Source: an uncultured Bacteroidota bacterium (GTDB taxonomy: Bacteria > Bacteroidota > Bacteroidia > Chitinophagales > Chitinophagaceae). Taken from it: a stretch of DNA of 13,895 nt. The DNA is taken from assembly GCA_946479615.1 (NCBI GenBank), contig CAMLGR010000127.1:1-13895 (forward strand). The letters run 5' to 3'. The notes below the pieces were generated by a model. It was not told the origin of the DNA. It ran no database searches and saw only the letters and a list, made by a program, of their open reading frames with translations. Positions 7,191 through 13,742 of this stretch are shown one piece after another. Both the position numbers and the translations under genes were made by a program. The first letter of the stretch is position 1. The number at the start of each line of letters is the position of its first letter.

Positions 7191-7769
7191 TCAGGGGTTT
7201 GTTTCGTCTTTTAATTTTTTCTCGATCAGTATTTTCAGGTTGCGTTTGCCGTTCTGAATATAGCTTTTTACCTGCATCATTGAAAACCCGGTCTCCTCGC
7301 TTACCTGCTGGTAACTTTTCTTTTGAAGATAAAACAAAGTTACACATTGCTCCTGCTCAGGGCTTAGTTCTTTCAGTGATGTTTCCATGAGATCGAGTGT
7401 ATGATCGGTAGCCAGCAGTTTTTGCTTATCGGCTTCTTCAGGAGCAGGGATAGCCTGGTTATCCAGTTCGGCAGGTATTTTACCATGTTTATCCCGCAAC
7501 CGCATCAGGCAATGATTTTTGGCAACCATATAGAGCCAGGATTTAAAATACTCTACTTTGTATTTATGCAGTTCCTGGATCACTTTCAGGAATACCTGTT
7601 GCACACTGTCCCTCGCTTCTTCTTCATTCTTCAAATATTTCATGCAAACACCTAATAACAGCAGGGTATACCGCTGTAGCAGAATCCCCAGCCATTCATT
7701 ATCATGGCTGGCGTGAAATTTTGCCAATAGTTCCTGGTCGCTGATATGGTCGTACTTACCGGTAGTCAC
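7191..7769 (-). CDS. ECF-type RNA polymerase sigma factor
   Basis: The protein has 192 residues. Region sigma-2 covers about 14-96, with YLKNEEEARDSVQQVFLKVIQELHKY and FKSWLYMVAKNHCLMRLRDK, the usual '-10 recognition' helix pair. A variable linker follows (97-124). Region sigma-4 covers about 126-183, with LSPEQEQCVTLFYLQKKSYQQVSEETGFSMMQVKSYIQNGKRNLK, containing a clear helix-turn-helix. The start is GTG at 7769: a TAG lies in frame upstream with no ATG between, and the first internal Met (43) would cut sigma-2. The anti-sigma-like gene follows directly. ECF sigmas redirect RNA polymerase to a small regulon. The signal and targets cannot be read from this window. Confidence 0.9.
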   Translation of the reverse strand: MTTGKYDHISDQELLAKFHASHDNEWLGILLQRYTLLLLGVCMKYLKNEEEARDSVQQVFLKVIQELHKYKVEYFKSWLYMVAKNHCLMRLRDKHGKIPAELDNQAIPAPEEADKQKLLATDHTLDLMETSLKELSPEQEQCVTLFYLQKKSYQQVSEETGFSMMQVKSYIQNGKRNLKILIEKKLKDETNP

Positions 7770-7876
7770 TACTTCTAAAATAACTATTTTGTTTTGTATC
7801 CACTAGTCTTTACGGCGCTGTATAGTAGATGCAGAAAGGAGATTATTTCATAATCCCGGAACTTGCAGGGGTTGTT

Positions 7877-7884
7877 TAATTTTG
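7877..7884 (+). promoter_or_regulatory. -7 promoter box of the NlpC/P60 gene
   Basis: TAATTTTG is an exact TAnnTTTG match, 13 nt before the ATG at 7898. It abuts a minus-strand match (TATTTTTG at 7892-7885), forming a near-palindrome at 7877-7892. The minus-strand box would serve the sigma gene with a leader of about 110 nt. No clear -33 element is visible for either. Confidence 0.45.
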
Positions 7885-7897
7885 CAAAAATAAGAAT

Positions 7898-8659
7898 ATG
7901 AATTACGCTATTATAAAGGTACCGGCTGCAGCAGTTCGTAAGAAACCCAGGCACCAGAGTGAAATGACGAACCAGTTATTATTTGGTGAATCCGTGAAAG
8001 TGATCAAAGAAAAAGGCCCACTTTGGGTAAAACTCCGCAGCCTGCATGACGATTATGAAGGATGGATGACCAATAACCTGTTGCAGGAAGTAAAGGAAGA
8101 AGAGGCGAAGTTATTCCCGGCTTATATCACCGGTGAACTGGTAAATACGATCACTATTGCTGAAAAAACCATGCAATTGCCATTTGCGGCGTCGCTGCCT
8201 GGTTTTGCAGCGGGACAGGGAATGATCGGTGATATGGATTATTCTTTTGATGGAAAATATGAAAAAAGAGCGGAGCCGGGTGAAAAGGCGATCAGGGAAC
8301 TTACTTTCCGCTGGTTGAATGCTCCTTACCTGTGGGGTGGCCGCAGCATTTTCGGGGTGGATTGCAGCGGGTTTGTACAGGTTATTTTTAAAGCGATGGG
8401 CATCGACCTGCCCCGCGATGCCTGGCAACAGGCGCAAAGCGGTCATACGGTTAAAAAGTTAAAGGGAGCGGTTTGCGGTGACCTGGCTTTTTTTGATGAT
8501 AAGGAAGAGATCGTGCATACAGGTATCCTGTTAAACAGTGAACAGATCATTCATGCGTCGGGAAAAGTGCGGATCGATGCGATCGACAAGAAGGGGATTG
8601 TTAATAGTGAGACGGGTAAGCGCACCCATACTTTACGGGCGATAAGAAGGTGTTACTAA
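7898..8659 (+). CDS. NlpC/P60 (C40) cysteine peptidase with N-terminal SH3-like region
   Basis: The protein has 253 residues. Residues about 3-65 resemble a bacterial SH3 domain (VRKKPRHQSEMTNQLLFGESVKVIKE...WVKLRSLHDDYEGWM). A linker with a second SH3-like part may run to about 125. The C40 domain (about 128-250) holds the catalytic Cys156 in GVDCSGF, His207 in VHTGI and His219 in IHASG. The motif YLWGGRS precedes the Cys, and LPRDAWQQAQ and GDLAFF follow. The family cuts D-Glu-gamma bonds in peptidoglycan peptides. With no signal peptide, the protein is probably cytoplasmic and may act like YkfC/Dpp-type recycling enzymes on imported muropeptides (inference). The last 27 nt overlap the opposite-strand gene 8633-9292. 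Confidence 0.87.
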   Translation: MNYAIIKVPAAAVRKKPRHQSEMTNQLLFGESVKVIKEKGPLWVKLRSLHDDYEGWMTNNLLQEVKEEEAKLFPAYITGELVNTITIAEKTMQLPFAASLPGFAAGQGMIGDMDYSFDGKYEKRAEPGEKAIRELTFRWLNAPYLWGGRSIFGVDCSGFVQVIFKAMGIDLPRDAWQQAQSGHTVKKLKGAVCGDLAFFDDKEEIVHTGILLNSEQIIHASGKVRIDAIDKKGIVNSETGKRTHTLRAIRRCY

Positions 8660-9292
8660 GATCGCTTCATTGGCGCTTATTTTAAAACGCAGGGTAAGAT
8701 TGAGTACCCATTCGTGCTGGTCTTTTATTCTGCCTCGTATAACAGAAGCAGGGGAAAGCGAAAAGAATGAAATAAAGTAATTATAGAACTCGATCTTTGG
8801 CTCTTCCCCATCCTTTATTTCATCATAGCTATTGCTGACAAACCGTTTATTATTCTGACGATTGATCTTTTCAAATTCCTTTTTTAAATCTGCTGTGCCG
8901 GCAGCATCATCGTTTGCGTAAGCCAGTAGCTGGTAAGTAAAAATCGTGTCTCTTACTTTTACGGATTCGCCATATTGCACAGGTTCTTCCTGCAATAATA
9001 TTTCCACGCGTTTGGGAGTAAAGAAAAATGGATTATGCGTGGTATAAGTACCATAGAACATATATAAGGTACTGTCTGATCTTTTCTGAATGTATTTGTC
9101 CCTGATAGTCGGGTCATTCAGCAGGTGGTTCATAAAGCTGCTGAAATTGGTAGAAAAGGGATTAGAGCGGAAATAACTTTTGGTAAATTTCAGAAGGCCA
9201 TCGAATCGTTGATCTGCAAACCGTTCTTCCTGGCTATGCATGGCCAGGCTGGTAAAGGTCAGTATGAACAGGTAAAGCAGTTTTTGTTTCAT
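8633..9292 (-). CDS. Secreted protein of unknown function
   Basis: I do not recognise a family. The protein has 219 residues, with a good signal peptide at 1-20 (MKQKLLYLFILTFTSLAMHS, cleavage before Gln21) and no lipobox Cys, so it should be periplasmic or exported. The mature part is rich in aromatic residues and Asn (FDGLLKFTKSYFRSNPFSTNFSSF, YMFYGTYTTHNPFFF, IEFYNYFISFFSLSP) and ends with beta-like segments. There are no cysteines after the signal peptide. Its 3' end overlaps the NlpC/P60 gene tail to tail by 27 nt (8633-8659). Its own -7 box lies at 9307-9314. Confidence 0.72.
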   Translation of the reverse strand: MKQKLLYLFILTFTSLAMHSQEERFADQRFDGLLKFTKSYFRSNPFSTNFSSFMNHLLNDPTIRDKYIQKRSDSTLYMFYGTYTTHNPFFFTPKRVEILLQEEPVQYGESVKVRDTIFTYQLLAYANDDAAGTADLKKEFEKINRQNNKRFVSNSYDEIKDGEEPKIEFYNYFISFFSLSPASVIRGRIKDQHEWVLNLTLRFKISANEAILVTPSYRP

Positions 9293-9306
9293 GGCAGAAG
9301 CTCAAT

Positions 9307-9314
9307 CAAAAATA
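9307..9314 (-). promoter_or_regulatory. -7 promoter box of the secreted unknown gene
   Basis: The minus strand reads TATTTTTG, an exact TAnnTTTG match, 14 nt before the ATG at 9292. The flanking 13-mer (plus strand 9304-9316, AATCAAAAATAAT) is identical to 2841-2853 before the outer-membrane receptor. No clear -33 element is seen. Confidence 0.42.
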
Positions 9315-9376
9315 ATAAAGCAGTTGATAAAATAATGTGAAAGCGCCGGGAAACTGATTATTACAGGGTAAGCTGG

Positions 9377-9802
9377 TCAGAACAGGTTCCTGACCCATTT
9401 GATAATGAGCGTATCCCAATTGAGCATTTTAAAAGCCGTATAGAAAAGTACGATGGCGAATATTTTCTTTACCATGTCTACGGATAATTGAAGCGCCAGT
9501 TTACTACCCAGCCAACCACCCAGTATAAAGGCGACAGCCATGATCGCTACTATTTTGATATCGATATAGCCTTTATTATAATAATTCATTACTGCGAGTA
9601 TGCCAACCGGTAACAGCAATAGCCCGAGGGAAGTGCCCTGTGCCTGGTGCTGCGAAAACCCGAGAAACAAAACAAGGGCAGGGACGACGATGATACCACC
9701 GCCCACGCCTACCAGTCCGCTCAGTACACCAGCCGCAAAGCCGATAGCGATGAGCAATATCACCAGTTGAGCTGTCATATTCCTGGATTGAAAAGTTTTC
9801 AT
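9377..9802 (-). CDS. Half-size TauE/SafE (TSUP) family transporter
   Basis: The protein has 141 residues from the ATG at 9802. A TTG one codon upstream is in frame, but the ATG is preferred. Full-length TSUP transporters have two copies of a roughly four-helix half of about 120 residues, and this protein is a single half. The copy signature is GVLSGLVGVGGGIIVVPALVLFLG followed by SQHQAQGTSL, with later helices around LLPVGILAVMNYY, IMAVAFILGGWLGSKLA and MVKKIFAIVLFYTAFKM. It would need to dimerise to form a complete carrier. Family members export sulfite or organosulfonates or move other anions, and the substrate here is unknown. It is the last gene of the crcB-ppa operon. Its ATG shares one base with the ppa stop (TGATG). 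Confidence 0.85.
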   Translation of the reverse strand: MKTFQSRNMTAQLVILLIAIGFAAGVLSGLVGVGGGIIVVPALVLFLGFSQHQAQGTSLGLLLLPVGILAVMNYYNKGYIDIKIVAIMAVAFILGGWLGSKLALQLSVDMVKKIFAIVLFYTAFKMLNWDTLIIKWVRNLF

Positions 9803-10347
9803 CAATCTTTTTTGAAAGTCTGTTTGTAAAAACCGATGGCATCTTCAATGATCTTACAGGCGGTATCCATGTCCTGGAAATTATCGATGGCTACTTTTTT
9901 ATTTTCAAGTACTTTATATTGTTCAAAGAAATTCCTGAGCTCGAGTAAGAAATGATGCGGGAGATCCTCCATTTTCTCGTAAAGGTTCACGGATGGATCT
10001 TTGGAAGCGACGTCCAATATCTTGTCTTCGATCTGGCCGGTATCGATCCTCTACATATTCCCGATCACCGTAGCATCCACGAGGCATAAGGACTGGATCG
10101 ACTGGGAACATAGTACCAGTATATCCAGCGGGTCGCCATCCTGCCCGAGTGTTTGAGGAATGAAGCCATAATTTACCGGGTAATGAAAAGAAGAATAGAT
10201 CACGCGGTCGAGGCGTAATAATCCGGTTGTTTTATCTACTTCGTATTTGGCCCTTGATCCCTGTGGTATTTCAATCAGGGCATTTATCTGGCGCGGCGCT
10301 TTGTCGCCATAATGAGCTCCATGCCAGGGATGATTCACAGTAAGCAT
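9802..10347 (-). pseudogene. ppa: Soluble inorganic pyrophosphatase, interrupted by an in-frame TAG
   Basis: Reading straight through gives 181 residues of a family I pyrophosphatase, about the normal length. Recognisable sites, with E. coli numbering in brackets, are [12 protein letters not shown] (Lys34 [29], Glu36 [31]), YPVNYGFIP (Tyr60 [55]), GQDGDPLD (Asp70, 72, 75 [65, 67, 70]), Asp102 [97], Lys109 [104] and FFEQYK [Tyr141-Lys142]. Codon 99 (10053-10051) is TAG, where relatives have Gln/Lys-like residues. The frame is the same on both sides, so this is one nonsense change and not a frameshift. The expected metal ligand Asp [102] is Glu107, and a usual Met next to the stop is Arg100. 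The 98-residue fragment would lack essential residues. It may be a decaying gene, a sequence error, or (less likely) read-through. It lies 10 nt after crcB. Confidence 0.82.
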
Positions 10348-10357
10348 AATGAATGAT

Positions 10358-10735
10358 TTAAGAGAGACGGGAAATTTTCATACCGGCAAAAGTTGCCAGT
10401 AAGCCCAATAGTACACTGAAAAAAATATAGGAAAAGAATAATAATAGTTTCTGCTCTTTCAACAGGCTGACACTTTCCAGCGTGAAAGCAGAGAAAGTGG
10501 TAAACCCTCCGCAAAGACCTGTCATCAGGAGTAATTTCCATTGTTCGGTTGCGGCAAATGATTTGAATGTAAGTCCCCAGAAAATGCCGATCAGGAAACA
10601 ACCGGCGATATTGATTGCAAAAGTGGCCCAGGGAAAAGGGTGCGGGTAATAGTCGGCAAACCATTTCTGGATGAGGTACCTGGCGATGCTTCCGAGACCG
10701 CCTCCCAATCCTACCAGTAAAATGCTTTTGATCAT
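10358..10735 (-). CDS. crcB: Fluoride ion channel CrcB/FluC
   Basis: The protein has 125 residues and four hydrophobic helices, the full size for this family. Family motifs are [15 protein letters not shown] (9-23), [16 protein letters not shown] (39-54, with the pore Asn42) and [15 protein letters not shown] (73-87), which carries the Phe-box and Ser/Thr pore residues. FluC works as an antiparallel dimer in the inner membrane and lets toxic fluoride leave the cell. The ATG overlaps the stop of the upstream lipoprotein gene as ATGA (10735-10732), and ppa follows after 10 nt. Pyrophosphatase is strongly inhibited by fluoride, so co-expression is sensible. I looked for a crcB riboswitch before the operon and found none. 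Confidence 0.93.
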   Translation of the reverse strand: MIKSILLVGLGGGLGSIARYLIQKWFADYYPHPFPWATFAINIAGCFLIGIFWGLTFKSFAATEQWKLLLMTGLCGGFTTFSAFTLESVSLLKEQKLLLFFSYIFFSVLLGLLATFAGMKISRLS

Positions 10736-11178
10736 CGGGGGATGCTATCTTTCAAAACAGGCAGCGCCAGTGAGCTATCACTGTCATGAGTGAAATAATA
10801 ATTAAAGTCGACCAGCCATTGATCGTTTTGTTTGATCACGCGCAATGTATCCCAGTCATTTTTGAATGAGTTGGAATAGATCACGATGGTAGCTGTATCG
10901 TTGATCTTATTTACATTATGAATATTGATGCTGGCCTCTGCCAGTCCTTTTTTCTCATCGGCACGTAAGGGTACGCGTTCGATGGCATCCATACGTTGTT
11001 CATTGATGGGGTCGGGTAACATATAACCACGGGCTTTCTGGTAATCACCATTCAGAGCGGCCTGGATAAAATTGCGGGCTGCATCCACATCGTTTTCGGA
11101 TTTGATGTTTTGTCCGGCATCATTACAGGCGGATAAACAAAGGAGAAGGAAAGGCGTGAGCCGTATGAGCTTTTTCAT
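10732..11178 (-). CDS. Small lipoprotein with NTF2-like (DUF4878-type) domain
   Basis: The protein has 148 residues. A lipoprotein signal (MKKLIRLTPFLLLCLSAC) puts the acylated Cys at 18. The mature part begins with a helix, DVDAARNFIQAALNGDYQKARGYMLPD, typical of NTF2-like folds. Beta strands follow: ASINIHNVNKI, TATIVIYSNSF, WDTLRVIKQNDQWLVDFNYYF. The ending 'gyvV-k..dgWlVD' is characteristic of DUF4878-like lipoproteins of Bacteroidota. The function is unknown. It is the first gene of the operon and overlaps crcB by 4 nt. It shares fold class and envelope location with the lipoprotein encoded at 11386-11994. Confidence 0.78.
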   Translation of the reverse strand: MKKLIRLTPFLLLCLSACNDAGQNIKSENDVDAARNFIQAALNGDYQKARGYMLPDPINEQRMDAIERVPLRADEKKGLAEASINIHNVNKINDTATIVIYSNSFKNDWDTLRVIKQNDQWLVDFNYYFTHDSDSSLALPVLKDSIPR

Positions 11179-11253
11179 TGCTGCAAATTACAAATCAAGC
11201 CTGAAATGAGGGCGGTTTTCTTTGCAGAGCTTAGCCGGGAGGTGGTAATAGAG

Positions 11254-11374
11254 AGGAATCAGTAATTAGGAATTAAGAATGATGAATTAAGAATGTTGCG
11301 TAAATAGCAGCCATATACTGCTTACTACTCCCCATTCATAATTCATCATTCTTAATTCCTAATTCACAATTCCT
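11254..11374. terminator. Long hairpin C (26-bp perfect core), probable terminator
   Basis: The arms are 11254-11295 and 11333-11374, each 42 nt, with 37 of 42 positions paired. The perfect core is 11264-11289 with 11339-11364. The loop is 11296-11332. The left arm is built from a tandem 14-nt unit beginning GAATTAAGAATG. The right arm lies 11 nt past the stop (11386) of the minus-strand lipoprotein gene. The element also sits upstream of the crcB operon (start at 11178), so it may separate the two transcripts. Confidence 0.6.
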
Positions 11375-11385
11375 AACTTAATTTC

Positions 11386-11994
11386 TTACTTATTCTCTTT
11401 CAACTTCTCCAACGCTTTGGAGGCTTCTTTGAGCTTTTCGGGGTCCATATTCTTCAACATGCTATCGGCCATTTGCATGCCTTTTTGCATTTCTTCGGGA
11501 TTTACATTGTTGAGATCAGTATCTCCGTCTATGCTTTCATTATCGCCGCCATGTTTTTTGCGTTCATCCATTCCCATTTTCATGAGGGTCGTCATGCTGA
11601 AATCAACTTTCCAGGCGCCATCTTCTTTTTTCAGCGGGAACTGGACTTCGGTATCTTTCTTTTTATTTTTTACTGCAACGGTAGCTACTTCACCATCTAT
11701 TTTGGCATCGCCCACTTCCATGCTCTTGAATTCTTCAGCCGGATCTTTATCGGTGCTGGTTGACTGATCTTTCATTTTTTCAGCCATATCCATTCCTTTC
11801 TTCATCATATCGAGTGTTGACTTGCTGTCTTTGGTAGCATATTTGGCTGCACCTTCGATGTCTTTCTTTGACAGTTTTTCAAAAAAAGCCACCAATGTTT
11901 CTTTGGGACCAAGACTGCTCATCGAGTTATTACAACTGGTTGTAACAGCAAGCAGGAGGAGCATGGCGGAAAGATAACCGAGAATCTTTTTCAT
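11386..11994 (-). CDS. Met-rich lipoprotein with NTF2-like (DUF4878-type) domain
   Basis: The protein has 202 residues. The lipoprotein signal is MKKILGYLSAMLLLLAVTTSC with acylated Cys21. The core (about 28-135) has LGPKETLVAFFEKLSKKDIEGAAKYATKDSKSTLDMM, then AKIDGEVATVAVKNKKKDTEVQFPLKKEDGAWKVDFSM, the DUF4878 layout also seen in the lipoprotein at 10732-11178. Two Met-rich helical stretches stand out, DMMKKGMDMAEKMKD (62-76) and EMQKGMQMADSMLKNM (168-183). They are similar to each other, suggesting an internal duplication. The C-terminus is a charged helix (EKLKEASKALEKLKENK). The function is unknown. The gene has its own -7 box (12019-12026) and a long hairpin after its stop. Confidence 0.78.
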   Translation of the reverse strand: MKKILGYLSAMLLLLAVTTSCNNSMSSLGPKETLVAFFEKLSKKDIEGAAKYATKDSKSTLDMMKKGMDMAEKMKDQSTSTDKDPAEEFKSMEVGDAKIDGEVATVAVKNKKKDTEVQFPLKKEDGAWKVDFSMTTLMKMGMDERKKHGGDNESIDGDTDLNNVNPEEMQKGMQMADSMLKNMDPEKLKEASKALEKLKENK

Positions 11995-12018
11995 ATAAGA
12001 GTTTATTTTTAGTTACGA

Positions 12019-12026
12019 CAAATGTA
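12019..12026 (-). promoter_or_regulatory. -7 promoter box of the Met-rich lipoprotein gene
   Basis: The minus strand reads TACATTTG, an exact TAnnTTTG match, 24 nt before the ATG at 11994. No good TTG -33 element is found at 19-21 nt spacing. Confidence 0.4.
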
Positions 12027-12056
12027 GGGGCTTCCCGGATATTATAACAGGAAAAT

Positions 12057-12734
12057 TTACTGTGTAAAATCCACTCGTTTGACCAGTTTACTGCGGGTAT
12101 TCAGGAATAGATCATCCGGCGATATCCCATACGGCCATTTCCGGGCTTTGATCTCCTGGCGAAGCTCGCCGGATAAAGCACGGTCCAGGGATTTAAAAAC
12201 AAACTCAGAGCAATACATCCTGTCATCGGTAAGAAAATTAAAGTACAGATCGAATTTCAATTCGTTCCTGTAATAACGCTGAACGATGGCGGTCAATGAA
12301 TCATTCTGGAGAGGTTGGAGTGTATACCGGTAAACGGCAAATTTATCTGCTTCGGCCGGGGAGCAAAAACTATCGAGCGGATCGCGGCGCAATTTCTGAT
12401 CAGGATTATATTGTCCGCCCAGGGCATGGTACACAAAAATAGAATCATGTTCGACCAGCAAAATCCCGCAATGAGAAAAACTGGTATCGATGCGATTGAA
12501 GCTACGTGCTGCCTGGCTGACTTCATCGGTGCCATTACGAAAGATGAGGTCGCCGTTTTTTATCAATGGTTTTATACTATCGATCCGGCTGAAATTTAAT
12601 GCAAAGTTATTTTTGATGACAGGAGTTTTTGCCGTGCAGCCGGCTATCAATAAAAACAAAAGGCAGCCTGCCGGCCACCTTTGTTTTTTTAAAAAGATGA
12701 AATTATTATCGTTGTTCTGCCTGGTTCTTGTCAT
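12057..12734 (-). CDS. YiiX/YebB-like NlpC/P60-type cysteine hydrolase, lipoprotein
   Basis: The protein has 225 residues. A hydrophobic segment with lipobox LLIAGC gives an acylated Cys33, after an unusually long 20-residue polar N-terminus. The domain begins at GDLIFRNG (61-68), a hallmark of the permuted NlpC/P60 group that includes E. coli YiiX and YebB. The probable catalytic residues are His88 in FSHCGI and Cys175 in MYCSEFV. Further support comes from VYHALGG (101-107) and the C-terminal [12 protein letters not shown]. The family is thought to hydrolyse amide or ester bonds in peptidoglycan or lipids, but the substrate is not known. The ATG at 12734 lies inside the end of phoH, a 29-nt overlap in another frame. 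No later ATG precedes the lipobox, so the overlap seems real and the two genes are probably co-transcribed. Confidence 0.83.
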   Translation of the reverse strand: MTRTRQNNDNNFIFLKKQRWPAGCLLFLLIAGCTAKTPVIKNNFALNFSRIDSIKPLIKNGDLIFRNGTDEVSQAARSFNRIDTSFSHCGILLVEHDSIFVYHALGGQYNPDQKLRRDPLDSFCSPAEADKFAVYRYTLQPLQNDSLTAIVQRYYRNELKFDLYFNFLTDDRMYCSEFVFKSLDRALSGELRQEIKARKWPYGISPDDLFLNTRSKLVKRVDFTQ

Positions 12735-13680
12735 GTTCTTTTGTATAAGCTCTCAGGATCGCTTTAACGAGGCGGTGACGTACTACGTCTTCTTCATCGA
12801 GTTCTATCTGGGCGATTCCGTCAATGCCTTTCAGGATACGCGAAGCTGTTACGAGCCCGCTTTTTTGATTACGTGGCAGATCCACCTGGGTAAGATCGCC
12901 CGTGATAATGGCTTTTGCATTGGCACCGATACGTGTTAAAAACATTTTCAATTGCAGATCGGTTGCGTTCTGCGCTTCATCCAGGATGATGAAGGCATTA
13001 TCGAGTGTGCGGCCGCGCATGTAAGCGAGTGGTGCGATCTCGATAGTTCGTGTACTCATATAATAACCCAGTTTGTCGGCCGGGATCATATCATCGAGTG
13101 CATCATACAAAGGACGCAGGTAAGGATCGATCTTTTCCTTCAGATCGCCGGGTAAGAAACCGAGGCTTTCGCCGGCTTCTACAGCGGGCCGGGTCAGGAT
13201 GATCTTTTTTACATGCTTGTTCTTCAAAGCGCGGACAGCCAGCGCTACGGCTGTGTAGGTTTTACCGGTACCGGCAGGCCCGATCGCAAATACGATATCA
13301 TTTTTTTCCGCTTCCTGTACCAGTTTTTTCTGGTTGGATGTGCGGGCGCGAACGGATTTACCATTGGGTCCGAAGACAAGCACATCATTGGGATGGCGTT
13401 CTACGAAATTGTCTATGGTAATGGCGTCATCGCCACCGAGCACCTGTTCAAAATAATTCTCGCTCATGTGACCGTTCTTTTCGAGATAAGAAACGATGAG
13501 CTCTATTTTTTCCCTGGCGTTCTCTATTTGTTCAGGTGCGCCACTCAATTTTATCTGCGTACCCCGGGAAAGGATTTTTAGGAGAGGAAATTTCTTTTTG
13601 AGGATGTCCAGTTTGCCATTGTTTACACCGAAGAACTCTATAGGGTTTACGGTTTCAAGGTTGATGATTGTTTCAGTCAA
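12706..13680 (-). CDS. phoH: PhoH family ATPase (YbeZ-like)
   Basis: The protein has 324 residues. The N-terminal part (about 1-70) is a KH-like region with [32 protein letters not shown], typical of long PhoH proteins. The ATPase domain has Walker A GPAGTGKT (134-141), [32 protein letters not shown] (164-195), MRGRTL (221-226), Walker B IILDEAQN (231-238) and GDLTQVDLP (261-269). PhoH/YbeZ binds RNA and usually works with the endonuclease YbeY in rRNA maturation, but no ybeY is nearby. The start is TTG at 13680: a TAA is in frame three codons upstream, the first internal ATG is codon 72, and the family N-terminus aligns with the TTG. Weak initiation may keep the level low (inference). Confidence 0.92.
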   Translation of the reverse strand: MTETIINLETVNPIEFFGVNNGKLDILKKKFPLLKILSRGTQIKLSGAPEQIENAREKIELIVSYLEKNGHMSENYFEQVLGGDDAITIDNFVERHPNDVLVFGPNGKSVRARTSNQKKLVQEAEKNDIVFAIGPAGTGKTYTAVALAVRALKNKHVKKIILTRPAVEAGESLGFLPGDLKEKIDPYLRPLYDALDDMIPADKLGYYMSTRTIEIAPLAYMRGRTLDNAFIILDEAQNATDLQLKMFLTRIGANAKAIITGDLTQVDLPRNQKSGLVTASRILKGIDGIAQIELDEEDVVRHRLVKAILRAYTKEHDKNQAEQR

Positions 13681-13742
13681 TGCGGATTAGTTTAAAACTT
13701 TTTTCAAAACCGGCGAAGGGTAAGCACCGGGTTCGTTTGCGT

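Noticed and set aside
10045..10060. UAG read as pyrrolysine or by programmed read-through
   Set aside because: No Pyl genes or known read-through context (such as CAR-YYA after the stop) are visible. Kept only as a remote option in the ppa entry.
9802..10347. Frameshift in ppa
   Set aside because: The two halves are in the same reading frame; only one stop codon separates them.
10335..10664. 109-codon minus-strand open frame
   Set aside because: It overlaps crcB in another frame and lacks coherent membrane or domain features.
288..11374. CRISPR array or insertion-sequence ends
   Set aside because: The repeats are single palindromes of different sequence, with no regular spacers, no transposase frame and no target-site duplication that I can see.
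11179..11385. Fluoride (crcB) riboswitch before the crcB operon
   Set aside because: An AACCGCC string on the minus strand caught the eye, but the remaining conserved bases and the pseudoknot partners of the motif are absent.
12490..12939. 149-codon plus-strand open frame
   Set aside because: It is a shadow of the YiiX-like and phoH genes, with no recognisable protein features.
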